Positions 16,757 to 25,677 of a stretch of 64,000 bases of DNA are shown here, one piece after another. The translations under genes and the position numbers were made by a program. The stretch is from contig JAQBOZ010000021.1 in NCBI GenBank assembly GCA_028287785.1, positions 20,096-84,095 on the forward strand, given 5' to 3'. How positions within the stretch are numbered: position 1 is the stretch's first letter; each line of letters starts with the position of its first letter. Under the pieces are notes generated by a model, which saw only the letters and a list, made by a program, of their open reading frames with translations, was not told the origin of the DNA and did not search any database. This DNA is from Chlorobiota bacterium (GTDB lineage: Bacteria; Bacteroidota; Ignavibacteria; OLB7).

Positions 16757-17488
16757 ATGAACAAAATATTCGAAGCAGAGCTGGACAAGCTCCGGACGCG
16801 GATCATCAAGATGGGAAGCCTGGTCGATGAGCAGGTGGAGTATGCGTTCCGCGCGCTGAACGAGTGGAATGTGGCGATGGCGCATCTGGTGATGGACCGC
16901 GACGGCAAGGTGGACAAGCTGGATCAGAAGATCGAGAAGCAGTGCCAGCGGATTTTCGCGCTTCAGCAGCCGGTGGCCCGCGATCTCCGGCTGATCATGG
17001 CCGCGCTGAAGATCAACAACGACCTGGAACGGATGGGCGATCTGGCCTTCAACGTGGCCCGCTCGGTGGAGCCACTCCTCGCCAGCCGTCGATTTATCGA
17101 GTCGCTGGAGCTGACACAGATCACCGACGCCGTCCATACGATGGTCCGCCACACGATCGACAGCTTTGTCAACAACGATCCCGAGCTTGCCATCACGATC
17201 ATGAAGAGCGATATCCGCGTCGATCAGTACGAGCAGCGGATCGGCAAGCAGATCGTGGATATGATGAAGCGGGAGCCCGAGTTTATCGAGGCGGGGGTCA
17301 GCCTGATCATCCAGCTCAGGAACATCGAGCGCCTGGCCGATCACGCCACCAACATCGCCGAGGATGTGATCTTCTTCACGGAAGCGCGCGTGATCCGCAA
17401 CCGGTTCGATACCGAGGCGTTCGAGGAGCTTCAGCGGGAACTTCACGGCGATTCCATCTCCGACGATCCGGACACCGAGGAGGGCTGA
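16757..17488 (+). CDS. phoU: Phosphate signalling complex protein PhoU
   Basis: The 243-residue all-helical protein has two PhoU repeats. Each has the metal-cluster type motif (EKQCQRIFALQQPVARDLR near 58-76, and RNIERLADHATNIAEDV near 200-216). PhoU links the Pst transporter to the PhoR kinase and represses the Pho regulon when phosphate is plentiful. It ends the pst operon, 91 bp after pstB. Length and order are standard. Confidence 0.95.
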   Translation: MNKIFEAELDKLRTRIIKMGSLVDEQVEYAFRALNEWNVAMAHLVMDRDGKVDKLDQKIEKQCQRIFALQQPVARDLRLIMAALKINNDLERMGDLAFNVARSVEPLLASRRFIESLELTQITDAVHTMVRHTIDSFVNNDPELAITIMKSDIRVDQYEQRIGKQIVDMMKREPEFIEAGVSLIIQLRNIERLADHATNIAEDVIFFTEARVIRNRFDTEAFEELQRELHGDSISDDPDTEEG

Positions 17489-17529
17489 GGCCGCGACGCG
17501 AGGAATCCGGTGGCGCCGCGTTCGAGGCA

Positions 17530-17633
17530 CGCCGGGAGCCGGCTCACGCCCGGCGGCATTCGCGCGCGCGACCGCGGAGCGTTCAGCCGCCCGTGGCCCG
17601 TGCCATCAGAGCGGCCATCCCGGGCCGATGGCC
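17530..17633. terminator. Two GC-rich hairpins between convergent phoU and adk
   Basis: CGCCGGG pairs with CCCGGCG (17530-17555), and GGCCATC pairs with GATGGCC (17613-17633). They lie in the 179-base gap between convergent genes and may end transcription from both sides, though neither has a T tract. Confidence 0.45.
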
Positions 17634-17667
17634 GGCAGATCCATTCCCCGGCGTGCAGGCGGAGGTT

Positions 17668-18240
17668 CTACGCGTTGTCCACCTGCACGCTTCCGTTCAG
17701 CGCCGCCACGATCCGCTCATGCACTTCATCTACATCCCCCACCCCGTTGATCTCCGTCACATGGTCGATCGCGCGGAAGTAGTTGAGCACGGGAGATGTC
17801 TCGGCATCGTACACCTCGAACCGCGTCCGGATCACATCCTCGGTATCGTCCACCCGCCCCCGCTTCAGCATCCGCTCCACCAGCTCATCGAGCGGCGCCG
17901 TCAGGTAGATCACCTTCCCGACCGATGTCCCCTTTGCCGTGAGCGCGGCCGCCAGCGCCTCCGCCTGGCCGATATTCCGGGGATAGCCGTCCAGGATGAA
18001 ACCGTTGGCGCAGGCCGGCTCATCCAGCGCATCCAGCGCAATCCGCGTGGTCAGCTCGTCCGGCACCAGGAGGCCATCGTCCATATACCGCTTTGCTTCC
18101 AGCCCCAGAGGCTTGCCCGCGGCCACCGCCGAGCGAAAAATCGCCCCGGTCGAGATATGAGGAACTCCGAGCCGCTCGGCGAGGATCGCAGCCTGCGTCC
18201 CCTTGCCGACGCCCGGCGCTCCGAAGAGAATGATGTTCAT
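17668..18240 (-). CDS. adk: Adenylate kinase (short form)
   Basis: The 190-residue kinase converts ATP plus AMP to two ADP. The P-loop is GAPGVGKGT (7-15). STGAIFR and the AMP-binding GFILDGYPRN motif follow in order, then the short lid region LKRGRVDDTEDVIRTRFEVY. The LID insertion and its zinc cysteines are absent, which makes it a short-type enzyme as in Bacteroidota. It is convergent with phoU and divergent from a glycosyltransferase gene. Confidence 0.96.
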   Translation of the reverse strand: MNIILFGAPGVGKGTQAAILAERLGVPHISTGAIFRSAVAAGKPLGLEAKRYMDDGLLVPDELTTRIALDALDEPACANGFILDGYPRNIGQAEALAAALTAKGTSVGKVIYLTAPLDELVERMLKRGRVDDTEDVIRTRFEVYDAETSPVLNYFRAIDHVTEINGVGDVDEVHERIVAALNGSVQVDNA

Positions 18241-18362
18241 AGATAATTGGATTGTAGTATCGAGGATGGCGGGAATGCCATGCCGTACGCGGCCCGTGCC
18301 CGCTCCCGGCGGGTAAGATATTCAAAATTGAGTGGATCGCCAGCGGGGACTTCAGGGGGCCT

Positions 18363-18400
18363 CTTCGTCGTTTCCCGCTTTCCTCCTATCTTCGGGCTCA
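18363..18400 (+). promoter_or_regulatory. Candidate Bacteroidota-type promoter, near-leaderless
   Basis: TTCG (18364-18367), then 19 bases, then TATCTTCG (18387-18394) resembles TTTG-N19-TAnnTTTG with one mismatch in each box. The glycosyltransferase ATG is only 6 bases beyond, which would give an almost leaderless transcript. Confidence 0.4.
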
Positions 18401-19726
18401 ATGAAGAAAGTTCTTATCGTAGCCTATTACTTCCCCCCCTCCGGCGGACCCGGCGTGCAGCGGGTGCTGAAGTATGTTCAATATCTCCGGGACTTCGGGT
18501 GGGAGCCGGTGGTGCTTACCGTGAAGGATGGGAATTTCCCCGCGCGCGATGAGTCGCTGCTGGCGAAAATCCCATCGGACGTGAAGGTCATCCGCACCGA
18601 TATCTTCGAGCCGTACGATCTCTACCGGAAGCTGACCGGCAAGCAGAAAAGCGCGGCCATCGATGTCAACACGATGCACAAGGAAGGGGCAAAGCTCCCG
18701 GCTTCGGAGCGGGTGGCGGAGTTCATCCGCGCCACGCTCTTTATTCCGGACGCCCGTATCGGCTGGTACGGCTCAGGCATCAAGGCGGGCATGCGGGCGA
18801 TCGCCGAGGAGAAGATCGACGCCATCTACAGCTCATCCCCGCCATACACCTGCGCGCTGATTGCCCGCGGCCTGAAAAGAAAATCCGGCCTCCCCTGGGT
18901 TGCGGGGTTTCGCGATCCATGGACCGGGTTCATCACCACCCCGAAACGGTGGGCGGTGCCGGCCAGGATCGACAGGACGCTGGAACAGGCCGTGTTCAAG
19001 GAGGCGGACGCGGTGGAGGTTGCGTGGCTTGGGATCACCAAGGACGCGCTGAAGAAATATCCGAACCTGGACCCCGCGAAGTTCCATCATCTGCCGAACG
19101 GCTTCGACAGCAGCGATTTCCCCCCCGTGGATCAGGCCAGCCGAACCGATGACCGATTTACCGTGACCTATACCGGCTCGATGTACGGTCGCCGCAACCC
19201 CGATGCCTTCCTGAAAGCAGTGGAGCGCCTGGCGATGCGCGGCGAGATAGACCCCGCGAAGATCCGGCTGCGCTTCATAGGCCGGTTCGGCGATGAGGTG
19301 AAGGCGATGTTCGATGCCAGCGCGCTGGTGAAATCGATCGAGGTGGTGGGCTACATGCCGCAGCAGGAGAGCATCCGGCAGCTCCTGCTTGCCGACGCGC
19401 TGCTGCTGATCGTGGATGAGTGCGATGAGAGCGACGAGGTGGTGCCGGGGAAGGTGTACGAGTATCTGGGCTCCGGCCACCCGGTGATCACCGTGGCGCC
19501 GGAGAAGGGGGCGATCGCCGATCTGATCGCCGAGACGCGCGGCGGGGTGATTGCCCATCAGTCCAATATCGCGGGGATCGCGGCGGGGTTCCTGAAGCTC
19601 TATCGCGATCATTACGAGGGGACGCAGTCGGTGGCGCCGGATCGCGAGGCGATCGACCGCTACGAGCGGCGCAACACGGCGCGCGAGCTGGCCGGGCTTC
19701 TCGATCATTTCACAAAAAAATCGTGA
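18401..19726 (+). CDS. Glycosyltransferase, GT-B fold (GT4-like)
   Basis: This is a 441-residue GT-B glycosyltransferase. The N-terminus MKKVLIVAYYFPPSGGPGVQR is the usual glycine-rich acceptor-side start. The C-terminal half holds the donor-binding region with VTYTGSMYGRRNPDAFLKA and the closing PGKVYEYLGSGHPVITVAP (E-x7-E-like nucleotide-sugar motif region). It should transfer a sugar from a nucleotide donor to a polysaccharide or LPS precursor. Donor and acceptor are unknown. The ATG at 18401 is chosen because the upstream frame adds only low-complexity residues. It stands alone and is not in a sugar-synthesis cluster. Confidence 0.85.
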   Translation: MKKVLIVAYYFPPSGGPGVQRVLKYVQYLRDFGWEPVVLTVKDGNFPARDESLLAKIPSDVKVIRTDIFEPYDLYRKLTGKQKSAAIDVNTMHKEGAKLPASERVAEFIRATLFIPDARIGWYGSGIKAGMRAIAEEKIDAIYSSSPPYTCALIARGLKRKSGLPWVAGFRDPWTGFITTPKRWAVPARIDRTLEQAVFKEADAVEVAWLGITKDALKKYPNLDPAKFHHLPNGFDSSDFPPVDQASRTDDRFTVTYTGSMYGRRNPDAFLKAVERLAMRGEIDPAKIRLRFIGRFGDEVKAMFDASALVKSIEVVGYMPQQESIRQLLLADALLLIVDECDESDEVVPGKVYEYLGSGHPVITVAPEKGAIADLIAETRGGVIAHQSNIAGIAAGFLKLYRDHYEGTQSVAPDREAIDRYERRNTARELAGLLDHFTKKS

Positions 19727-19987
19727 CGAACCCTCTGCCGAAACCGTTATTCACCGATAGGAACATCTCTCACAGGCCGATTCCCCCCCTCATCACATGT
19801 ACGGTGGAGCCATGTCCCGGCATCGGGATACATGAGCCGGCGCTCAGAGCCTGCATCCCGGTGCATGAACGGAAATGAAGGATCTCCCCATCCTTCAGCG
19901 ATGAAGACCATATATCATGCGGTCGCGGACCTGTACGAACCGTGACCGGCACAAAGCATCTTATTCAGTCAATCAGGAGCATCACGC

Positions 19988-20581
19988 ATGGACGAACGGT
20001 ATACGAAGAACACCTATCTCATCCGAAAGAAAATGCTCAAGCTGTTCGGCGGAGTTTTCCACGTCTTCGGTCCCGACGGCGAGGCCGGAGCCCCGATCTT
20101 CTACTCGAAGATGAAGGCGTTCAAGCTGAAGGAGGATATCCGGCTCTTCACCGGGGAGGACATGGGAACCGAGCTTCTGGTGATGTCCGCGCGCAAGGCG
20201 CTCGACTTCTCCGGCACCTACGATGTCACCGATTCACAGACCGGCGAGAAGGTGGGCGCGCTGAAACGGAAGGGAGCGAGGTCGATCCTCCGCGACGAGT
20301 GGCTGATTCTGGACACGCAGGATCGCGAGGTCGGGACGATCATCGAGGACAGCATGCTGATGGCGCTTCTCCGCAGGTTCGCCACCAGCCTGATCCCGCA
20401 GACCTATAACGGCACCGTCAACGGACAGCCGGTGCTGGTCTTCAAGCAGAATTTTAACCCGTTTGTTACCAAGCTCAATCTGGACTTCTCGATGGACACC
20501 GGCGGCGTTCTGGACCGGCGGCTCGGCATCGCGGCGGGGATTCTCCTCTGCGCCATCGAAGGAAAGCAGCAGTCGTATTAA
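19988..20581 (+). CDS. LURP-one-related/YxjI-family protein
   Basis: This 197-residue protein has the layout of the LURP-one (LOR)/phospholipid-scramblase-like fold. An N-terminal beta segment (NTYLIRKKMLKLFGGVFHVF) leads into a twelve-stranded barrel built around a central hydrophobic helix, here LDRRLGIAAGILLCAIE near the C-terminus. Repeated strand pairs such as YDVTDSQTGEKVGALKRKG are typical. Bacterial members have no settled function. There is no operon partner, and a 13-bp hairpin follows the stop. Confidence 0.7.
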   Translation: MDERYTKNTYLIRKKMLKLFGGVFHVFGPDGEAGAPIFYSKMKAFKLKEDIRLFTGEDMGTELLVMSARKALDFSGTYDVTDSQTGEKVGALKRKGARSILRDEWLILDTQDREVGTIIEDSMLMALLRRFATSLIPQTYNGTVNGQPVLVFKQNFNPFVTKLNLDFSMDTGGVLDRRLGIAAGILLCAIEGKQQSY

Positions 20582-20598
20582 GCCCGGCCATCGCGGAC

Positions 20599-20632
20599 CC
20601 TGCGGCCCGGAGATTCTCTTCCGGGCCGCAGG
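20599..20632 (+). terminator. Stem-loop after the LURP-one-like gene
   Basis: CCTGCGGCCCGGA pairs perfectly with TCCGGGCCGCAGG (13 bp) around an 8-base loop, 18 bases past the stop. No T tract follows, so termination efficiency is uncertain. Confidence 0.6.
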
Positions 20633-20831
20633 CGGAACCACCGGCGACGGCGGGACTGAAGTAAATCATGCAACCGCATCGCCTGAGCCTGAGCAACGCC
20701 GGCGATAAAATTCCCAGTCGGAAGGCGCCGCCATTTTAAATTGCGCCATCCCCTCCCTCCCGGCCGGCAGCGGCCGGAGATGAACGGGCTTTCAACGGAC
20801 AATCAACTCTCGTCATACATTTCGCACCAGC

Positions 20832-23495
20832 ATGGCAACAACACGAAGCGGCGCTTCGAAACGCACACCATCGCGGCAGAACGCGCGCCAGCGCGGCGCC
20901 GGGTCCAAATGGGGACTGCCGGAGAACATCGAAACGATGGTGCCGACGAAGTACCACACCCTTCTCTTCGTCGGCCTGATCCTCTTCTCTCTCCTCTGCT
21001 TCTTCGGCGGGGTGATCTTCACCGGCAAGTACTTCGCGACCAACGATAATATCTCCTGGCTCAGCTTCGTGCCGTACCTGGACAAGATGGACGCGGCGGG
21101 GCAGCACCCGTTCTGGATTCCCTACATCTTCAGCGGCATGCCGGCCTTCGCCTCCTACCTGGTGACGGGGAACCGGTGGTGGGATCTCTCGATGACATTC
21201 CTTGGAAGCGCCGAACATATCGTCGGCTTCGCCAACTACTGGGTGACGCGCGTGGTGTTCCACTACTTCATCTACGGCACCGGCATGTACCTGCTGATGC
21301 GGAGCAAGAAGGCGGCGCGCAGCACATCCTTCTTCGTGTCGATTGCGGCGATGTTCTCCACCTGGATCATCATCTATATCATGATCGGCCACAACACCAA
21401 GATCGGCGTGTTGATGACCTTTCCGTACATCTTCCTCTGCCTTGAACGGCTGATAAAACGCTGGAGCCTCCTCTACACCGGCCTGCTGATCCTGGCGGTC
21501 CACTTCATGAACGAGCAGGCGCACCCGCAGACCATGTTCTACGGGGCTTGCGCGGTGGGCATCTATCTCCTGTTCGAGTTTATCGGCACGCTCATGGAGA
21601 AGAACAGGGCGGAGATGATCGGTGTGCTCAGGGCCGGGCTGATGATCGCGATGGCGGCCGGGTTCGCCTACGGAATGGGGATGGACCGATACAAGGCCAT
21701 CGCCGAGTATACCCCCTATTCCACCCGTGGATCCAGCGCGATCACGGGGGCGAAGAATGGCGAGAAGGAGGATGGCGGGCATGGCTACGATTACGCCACG
21801 CAATACTCGTTCTCTCCGGGGGAGATGCTCACCTATATCTGCCCCTCCGCCTACGGCTTCGGCCACGTTCGCTACAGCGATCCCGACCACCCCGACCAGT
21901 CGCAGGTGATCTCCACATACTGGGGGCAGATGCCCTTCACCGATGCCGCCCACTACATGGGGGTGGCAGTGCTGATTCTTGGCCTGTTCGGCGGGTGGAT
22001 GAACCGGAAGAACAGGTTTGTGCTGGCGCTGATGATGATAGGGCTGTTCGGCCTTGTGCTGTCGTTCGGCAACACGTTCCCGCTCCTCTACAATCTGTTC
22101 TACAACTACTTCCCGAACTTCAACAAATTCCGCGCGCCCAGCCAGTCGCTGGTGCTGCTGGAGTTTATCTTCCCGCTGCTGGCCGGCTTCGGCATCGAGA
22201 GCCTGATAGCGATGCACAAGGCGGGGGACAACCCGAAGGTCGACAAGTCGCTCGTCTGGATCGGCATCGGCTTCGTCGCCACCTGCCTGCTCGGGCTGGG
22301 CTGGGCGTCGATCAGCAGGTCGGACTACATGACGATGCTCGGAAGCTCGCAGCACATGGCGCAGTACCCGGAGCAGGTGAAGGATTTCATCTACAACATG
22401 ATGCAGAACGACTGGCTGATGTCGGCGTTCTTCGGCGGCGCCACCTTCGCGGCGATGTACATGTATGCCCGCGCCCGGATCACCCCCATCACCTTCAAGG
22501 TGGTCCTCCTGGCGATTCTCCTCTTCGATCTCTGGCGCGTCGACAGCCGCCCGATGGACCCGGTGACCAAGGAGCAGGCGTTCTCGGTCTTCAACAAGAC
22601 CGACGTTGATGATTTCCTCGACCAGGACTCCACGAAGTACCGGATCATGGACCTGACACAGCAGCCGGACTATCCGGCCCGGCAGTTCCATGAGAACGTC
22701 CTTGGATACAGCTCCACCAAGATGCGGATCTATCAGGATCTGATGGATGTCACCAGCAAGGATGGCAGCAACATCGAGTCGCAGACGGCGCTGGACATGC
22801 TCAACACGAAGTACGTCGTGACGTTCGAGCAGCCGGGACAGGAGCCGGCCTTCCGCTCGAAGGATCGGTCGGAGCAGGGACATCCGGTGGTGGTGTACAA
22901 AAACCCGAAGGCGCTCCCCCGCGCATGGTTCGTCAACAAGGTGGAAACGGCGCCGAAGATGAAGACGCTGGAGATGCTCCGCGACAACACGTTCGATCCG
23001 CATGATGTGGCCTACGTGGTCAATCCCCTTCCGGCCAGGGTCGATCCGGTCGGCTATGCGGCAAGCGCACCCGCCGCGCCGACCGACAGCACCCATCCGG
23101 CCCCTGCCGCCGGAAACGGCACGGTGACGATCGCCAGGTGGGAGCCGAACAGCTTCTCGATCGATGTGAACGCCCCCGGCCCCGGCAGCAACTTCCTGGT
23201 GATCAGCGAGATCTACTATCCACCTTCATGGAAGGCCACGATCGACGGCAAGCCGGCCGAGGTCTATCAGACCAACTATCTGCTTCGCGGGCTGATTGTC
23301 CCCGCCGGAAAGCACACGGTGGAGATGCACTACGAGAGCGCCGGGTTCGACAGCGGACGGTATACATCGCTCGCGCTGAACATCGTGACGATCCTGCTGA
23401 TCGGCGTTGGGGTGTTCATGGAACGGCGCACCCGGCATCGCGATGAGGAGGACCCGGTCCACAACGCGCCGGAGATCCTGGAAGACGACGTCTGA
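20832..23495 (+). CDS. YfhO-family multipass membrane protein
   Basis: This 887-residue protein has a basic N-terminal tail (about 1-35), then some 12 hydrophobic membrane segments through residue 560, with an extracytoplasmic region at about 575-860 and a last TM near 855-872. The early loop with ATNDNISWLSFVPYLDKM, and GMPAFAS in the following loop, are typical of Bacteroidota/Chlorobi YfhO proteins. These are GT-C-like membrane proteins thought to glycosylate lipoteichoic acid or similar polymers in Bacillus. The exact substrate here is unknown. An upstream TACATTTC (20816-20823) resembles a -7 promoter box. Confidence 0.85.
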   Translation: MATTRSGASKRTPSRQNARQRGAGSKWGLPENIETMVPTKYHTLLFVGLILFSLLCFFGGVIFTGKYFATNDNISWLSFVPYLDKMDAAGQHPFWIPYIFSGMPAFASYLVTGNRWWDLSMTFLGSAEHIVGFANYWVTRVVFHYFIYGTGMYLLMRSKKAARSTSFFVSIAAMFSTWIIIYIMIGHNTKIGVLMTFPYIFLCLERLIKRWSLLYTGLLILAVHFMNEQAHPQTMFYGACAVGIYLLFEFIGTLMEKNRAEMIGVLRAGLMIAMAAGFAYGMGMDRYKAIAEYTPYSTRGSSAITGAKNGEKEDGGHGYDYATQYSFSPGEMLTYICPSAYGFGHVRYSDPDHPDQSQVISTYWGQMPFTDAAHYMGVAVLILGLFGGWMNRKNRFVLALMMIGLFGLVLSFGNTFPLLYNLFYNYFPNFNKFRAPSQSLVLLEFIFPLLAGFGIESLIAMHKAGDNPKVDKSLVWIGIGFVATCLLGLGWASISRSDYMTMLGSSQHMAQYPEQVKDFIYNMMQNDWLMSAFFGGATFAAMYMYARARITPITFKVVLLAILLFDLWRVDSRPMDPVTKEQAFSVFNKTDVDDFLDQDSTKYRIMDLTQQPDYPARQFHENVLGYSSTKMRIYQDLMDVTSKDGSNIESQTALDMLNTKYVVTFEQPGQEPAFRSKDRSEQGHPVVVYKNPKALPRAWFVNKVETAPKMKTLEMLRDNTFDPHDVAYVVNPLPARVDPVGYAASAPAAPTDSTHPAPAAGNGTVTIARWEPNSFSIDVNAPGPGSNFLVISEIYYPPSWKATIDGKPAEVYQTNYLLRGLIVPAGKHTVEMHYESAGFDSGRYTSLALNIVTILLIGVGVFMERRTRHRDEEDPVHNAPEILEDDV

Positions 23496-23542
23496 GCTGA
23501 CCGCCGTGGGCCGGTGCCCCGCGGCATGACATCATAACACCT

Positions 23543-23588
23543 GGGGCGTTCTTCCCACCTGAACGGGAGGATCGCCCCTCATTATTTA
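23543..23588 (+). terminator. Hairpin terminator after the YfhO gene
   Basis: GGGGCG pairs with CGCCCC (23543-23548 with 23573-23578), with an inner TCCC/GGGA pairing. A short A/T-rich run (TCATTATTT) follows. It lies in the 94-base gap before the next gene. Confidence 0.6.
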
Positions 23589-23589
23589 A

Positions 23590-25056
23590 GTGAGACACGT
23601 GAGCGATATCATATCAGATGGGCCATCGCCGGCCCCATCGCTGAAGAAGGGGGAGGAAGTGACGCTGCATGCCGACTCCGCGGCGTTCGAGGGGGGATGC
23701 GTGGCGCGCCACAACGGCATGGCGGTCTTCGTCACCGGCTGCGTGCCGGGTGATACCGTCCGCGCGATGATCACGAAGAAACGGAAGCGCCACGCCGAGG
23801 CCAGAACCCTGGAGGTGCTGGAGCCGAGCGATGTGCGCGTGGAGCCCCCCTGCGTCTATTTCGGCGATTGCGGCGGCTGCAAGTGGCAGAACCTTGCCTA
23901 TGCCGAGCAACTCCGCTGGAAACGCCAGCATGTCGAGGACGCGTTTCAGCGGATCGCCGGGCTTGAAGGGGTCGAGGTGCGCCCCGCGATCGGCTGCGCC
24001 GAGGAATATTTCTACCGCAACAAGATGGAGTTCTCCTTCGGCGACCAGCGCTGGCTGACCGCGCGGGAGATCGGGACCGGGCTTGAGATGAACCGCGATT
24101 TCGCCCTCGGGCTCCATGTCCCCGGCCGCTACGACAAGGTCCTGGATGTCCACAAATGCTGGCTTCAGTCGGAGCTGAGCAACGCCATCGTCAACGCCAC
24201 GCGCAACTTTGCGCTGGAACGCGGGCTTTCGATCTACAACACGCGCACGCACGAGGGGCTTCTCCGCAACCTCGTCATCCGCCTCTCCCGCGCCTCCGGG
24301 GAGATCATGGTGATCCTCGTCACCAGCGACGATGCCGATGATGTGATCACCGACTACGCGGCCATGCTCCGGGGCGCCGTCCCCGAGGTTACGACGCTTG
24401 TACAGGGGATCAACCGGAAGAAGGCGCAGATCGCCTTCAGCGAGGAAACCCGCGTCCTCCACGGGCCGGGGACCATCACCGAGACGGTGGCCGGAAACGC
24501 GTTCTCCATCTCCCCGTTCTCATTCTTCCAGACCAACTCCCTCCAGGCGGACCGGCTTTACCGCGAAGCCCTTGCGGCGGCCGAGCTGAACGGCGGCCAG
24601 CATGTCTGGGATCTCTACTGCGGCGCCGGGACCATCACCCTGGCGGCGGCACGGAGCGCGGCATCGGCGGTCGGGATCGAGATCAACCCCGTATCGATCG
24701 ATGACGCGCGGGTCAACGCCGTGCGGAACGGCATCGCCAACGCCGGCTTTATCGCGGGAGACCTGAAGGATGTGATGCTCCGTCGCGGCACGGGCGAGGC
24801 TGCAAACGAGCTGCTTGCGGCGCGGCCGGATGTGATCATCACCGATCCCCCACGCGCCGGCATGCACGAGGACGTGGTCCGGGCGATGCTGGAGGTGGGG
24901 CCCGAGCGGATAGCCTATGTAAGCTGCAACCCGGCCACCCAGGCCCGCGACTGCGCCATCCTTGCCGAGAGCTACACGGTGGAGTATGTGCAGCCGGTGG
25001 ATATGTTCCCGCAGACCTATCACGTGGAGACGGTGGCGCGGCTGGTGAGGAAATAG
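23590..25056 (+). CDS. rlmD: 23S rRNA (uracil-5-)-methyltransferase, RlmD/TrmA family
   Basis: The 488-residue SAM enzyme has an N-terminal TRAM beta-barrel (about 17-80), a 4Fe-4S site (Cys88, Cys94, Cys97, with a fourth Cys in LDVHKCWLQ), and a Rossmann domain with WDLYCGAGTITLAAA. The catalytic motifs are DPPRAG and VSCNPAT, whose Cys attacks uracil C6. RlmD and RlmC methylate U1939 or U747 in E. coli, and the position here is not determinable. The start is a GTG at 23590, and a second in-frame GTG lies 9 bases on. A terminator-like hairpin follows the stop. Confidence 0.92.
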   Translation: MRHVSDIISDGPSPAPSLKKGEEVTLHADSAAFEGGCVARHNGMAVFVTGCVPGDTVRAMITKKRKRHAEARTLEVLEPSDVRVEPPCVYFGDCGGCKWQNLAYAEQLRWKRQHVEDAFQRIAGLEGVEVRPAIGCAEEYFYRNKMEFSFGDQRWLTAREIGTGLEMNRDFALGLHVPGRYDKVLDVHKCWLQSELSNAIVNATRNFALERGLSIYNTRTHEGLLRNLVIRLSRASGEIMVILVTSDDADDVITDYAAMLRGAVPEVTTLVQGINRKKAQIAFSEETRVLHGPGTITETVAGNAFSISPFSFFQTNSLQADRLYREALAAAELNGGQHVWDLYCGAGTITLAAARSAASAVGIEINPVSIDDARVNAVRNGIANAGFIAGDLKDVMLRRGTGEAANELLAARPDVIITDPPRAGMHEDVVRAMLEVGPERIAYVSCNPATQARDCAILAESYTVEYVQPVDMFPQTYHVETVARLVRK

Positions 25057-25076
25057 ATCGGAGGATATGGGCATCT

Positions 25077-25110
25077 GCCGGGAGGGAGCGCAATGCAGCT
25101 CCCTCCCGGC
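25077..25110 (+). terminator. Stem-loop after the rRNA methyltransferase gene
   Basis: GCCGGGAGGGAGC pairs perfectly with GCTCCCTCCCGGC (13 bp) around an 8-base loop, 21 bases past the stop. It lacks a T tract. Confidence 0.6.
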
Positions 25111-25136
25111 ATGGATGGGATAATGGGCTCTGCTTC

Positions 25137-25235
25137 GATGGCGGTGATATCGAGGCCACGGCCGGCACGTATAACCTGACGATGTACGACCGTAACGGCG
25201 CGACGCTGGCATCCACGCGATTCATCAAACAATAG
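25137..25235 (+). pseudogene. Remnant of a T9SS cargo gene (C-terminal sorting-domain end)
   Basis: One frame reads D-G-G-D-I-E-A-T, then AGTYNLTMYDRNGATLAST, R-F-I-K-Q and a TAG stop. This is the typical last part of a type A T9SS sorting domain (a 'G-T-Y' turn, alternating strand, then 'FIKQ' with a Lys near the end). Nothing recognisable precedes it, and the frame runs back through a terminator hairpin and the end of the methyltransferase gene. It therefore looks like the 3' stub of a deleted gene. A GC-rich terminator follows directly. Confidence 0.55.
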
Positions 25236-25244
25236 ACTAGCCAT

Positions 25245-25300
25245 GCGGGGGCCGGAGGTGTGATAAACAGTACATCACCCTCCGCCCCCGCTGTACATTT
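25245..25300 (+). terminator. GC-rich hairpin after the T9SS remnant
   Basis: GCGGGGGC...GGAGG pairs imperfectly with CCTCC...GCCCCCGC (25245 to 25291) and is followed by TGTACATTTT. It was probably the terminator of the lost T9SS gene. Confidence 0.6.
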
Positions 25301-25480
25301 TGACACCACTGATCGCCACGCAGCCCAGTCCCCGTCCGGCTTCGGCGCACATACTCTCACAATCGAGTAGTCTTTATTTGCATGCAATTCGCCTTAGCTT
25401 TACAGTTCGCCGGGGCCGGATCGTGCCAATTGTGCCGGTCCCCCGATGTGTCGGTCAACAGCAACGTCTATCAGGCAGTC

Positions 25481-25642
25481 ATGAACGAAAGCAACCATTT
25501 ACTCGCTTCGGCTCGGTCCAGCAACACGTCGGAGAAACATTGTGAGTTTCCGGCATTCCTTGTCGCGGCGGCGATCGCCGGGGCGGTGCTGCTGATCATT
25601 GTCATCACCGTCGGGCTTGGCGGAGGGTTCCAGCCACAGTAA
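25481..25642 (+). CDS. Possible small single-TM protein (hypothetical)
   Basis: This frame of 53 codons reads a polar N-terminus (MNESNHLLASARSSNTSEKH) and then one strong membrane helix (FPAFLVAAAIAGAVLLIIVITVGLG). The sequence fits a short membrane protein, but it has no recognised family and no clear ribosome-binding site. It is convergent with the COQ4-like gene. Confidence 0.3.
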   Translation: MNESNHLLASARSSNTSEKHCEFPAFLVAAAIAGAVLLIIVITVGLGGGFQPQ

Positions 25643-25677
25643 TCCCTCGGCCCGGTGGCGCCTGACCAGATCCCCCA

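Noticed and set aside
14719..16917. A 732-codon open frame on the minus strand opposite pstC-pstA-pstB
   Set aside because: The plus-strand genes are certain. The antisense frame is open because of high GC at third codon positions and yields low-complexity His/Arg/Asp-rich protein.
20736..23096. A 786-codon open frame opposite the YfhO gene
   Set aside because: Same GC-driven shadow. The plus-strand gene has clear membrane segments and motifs.
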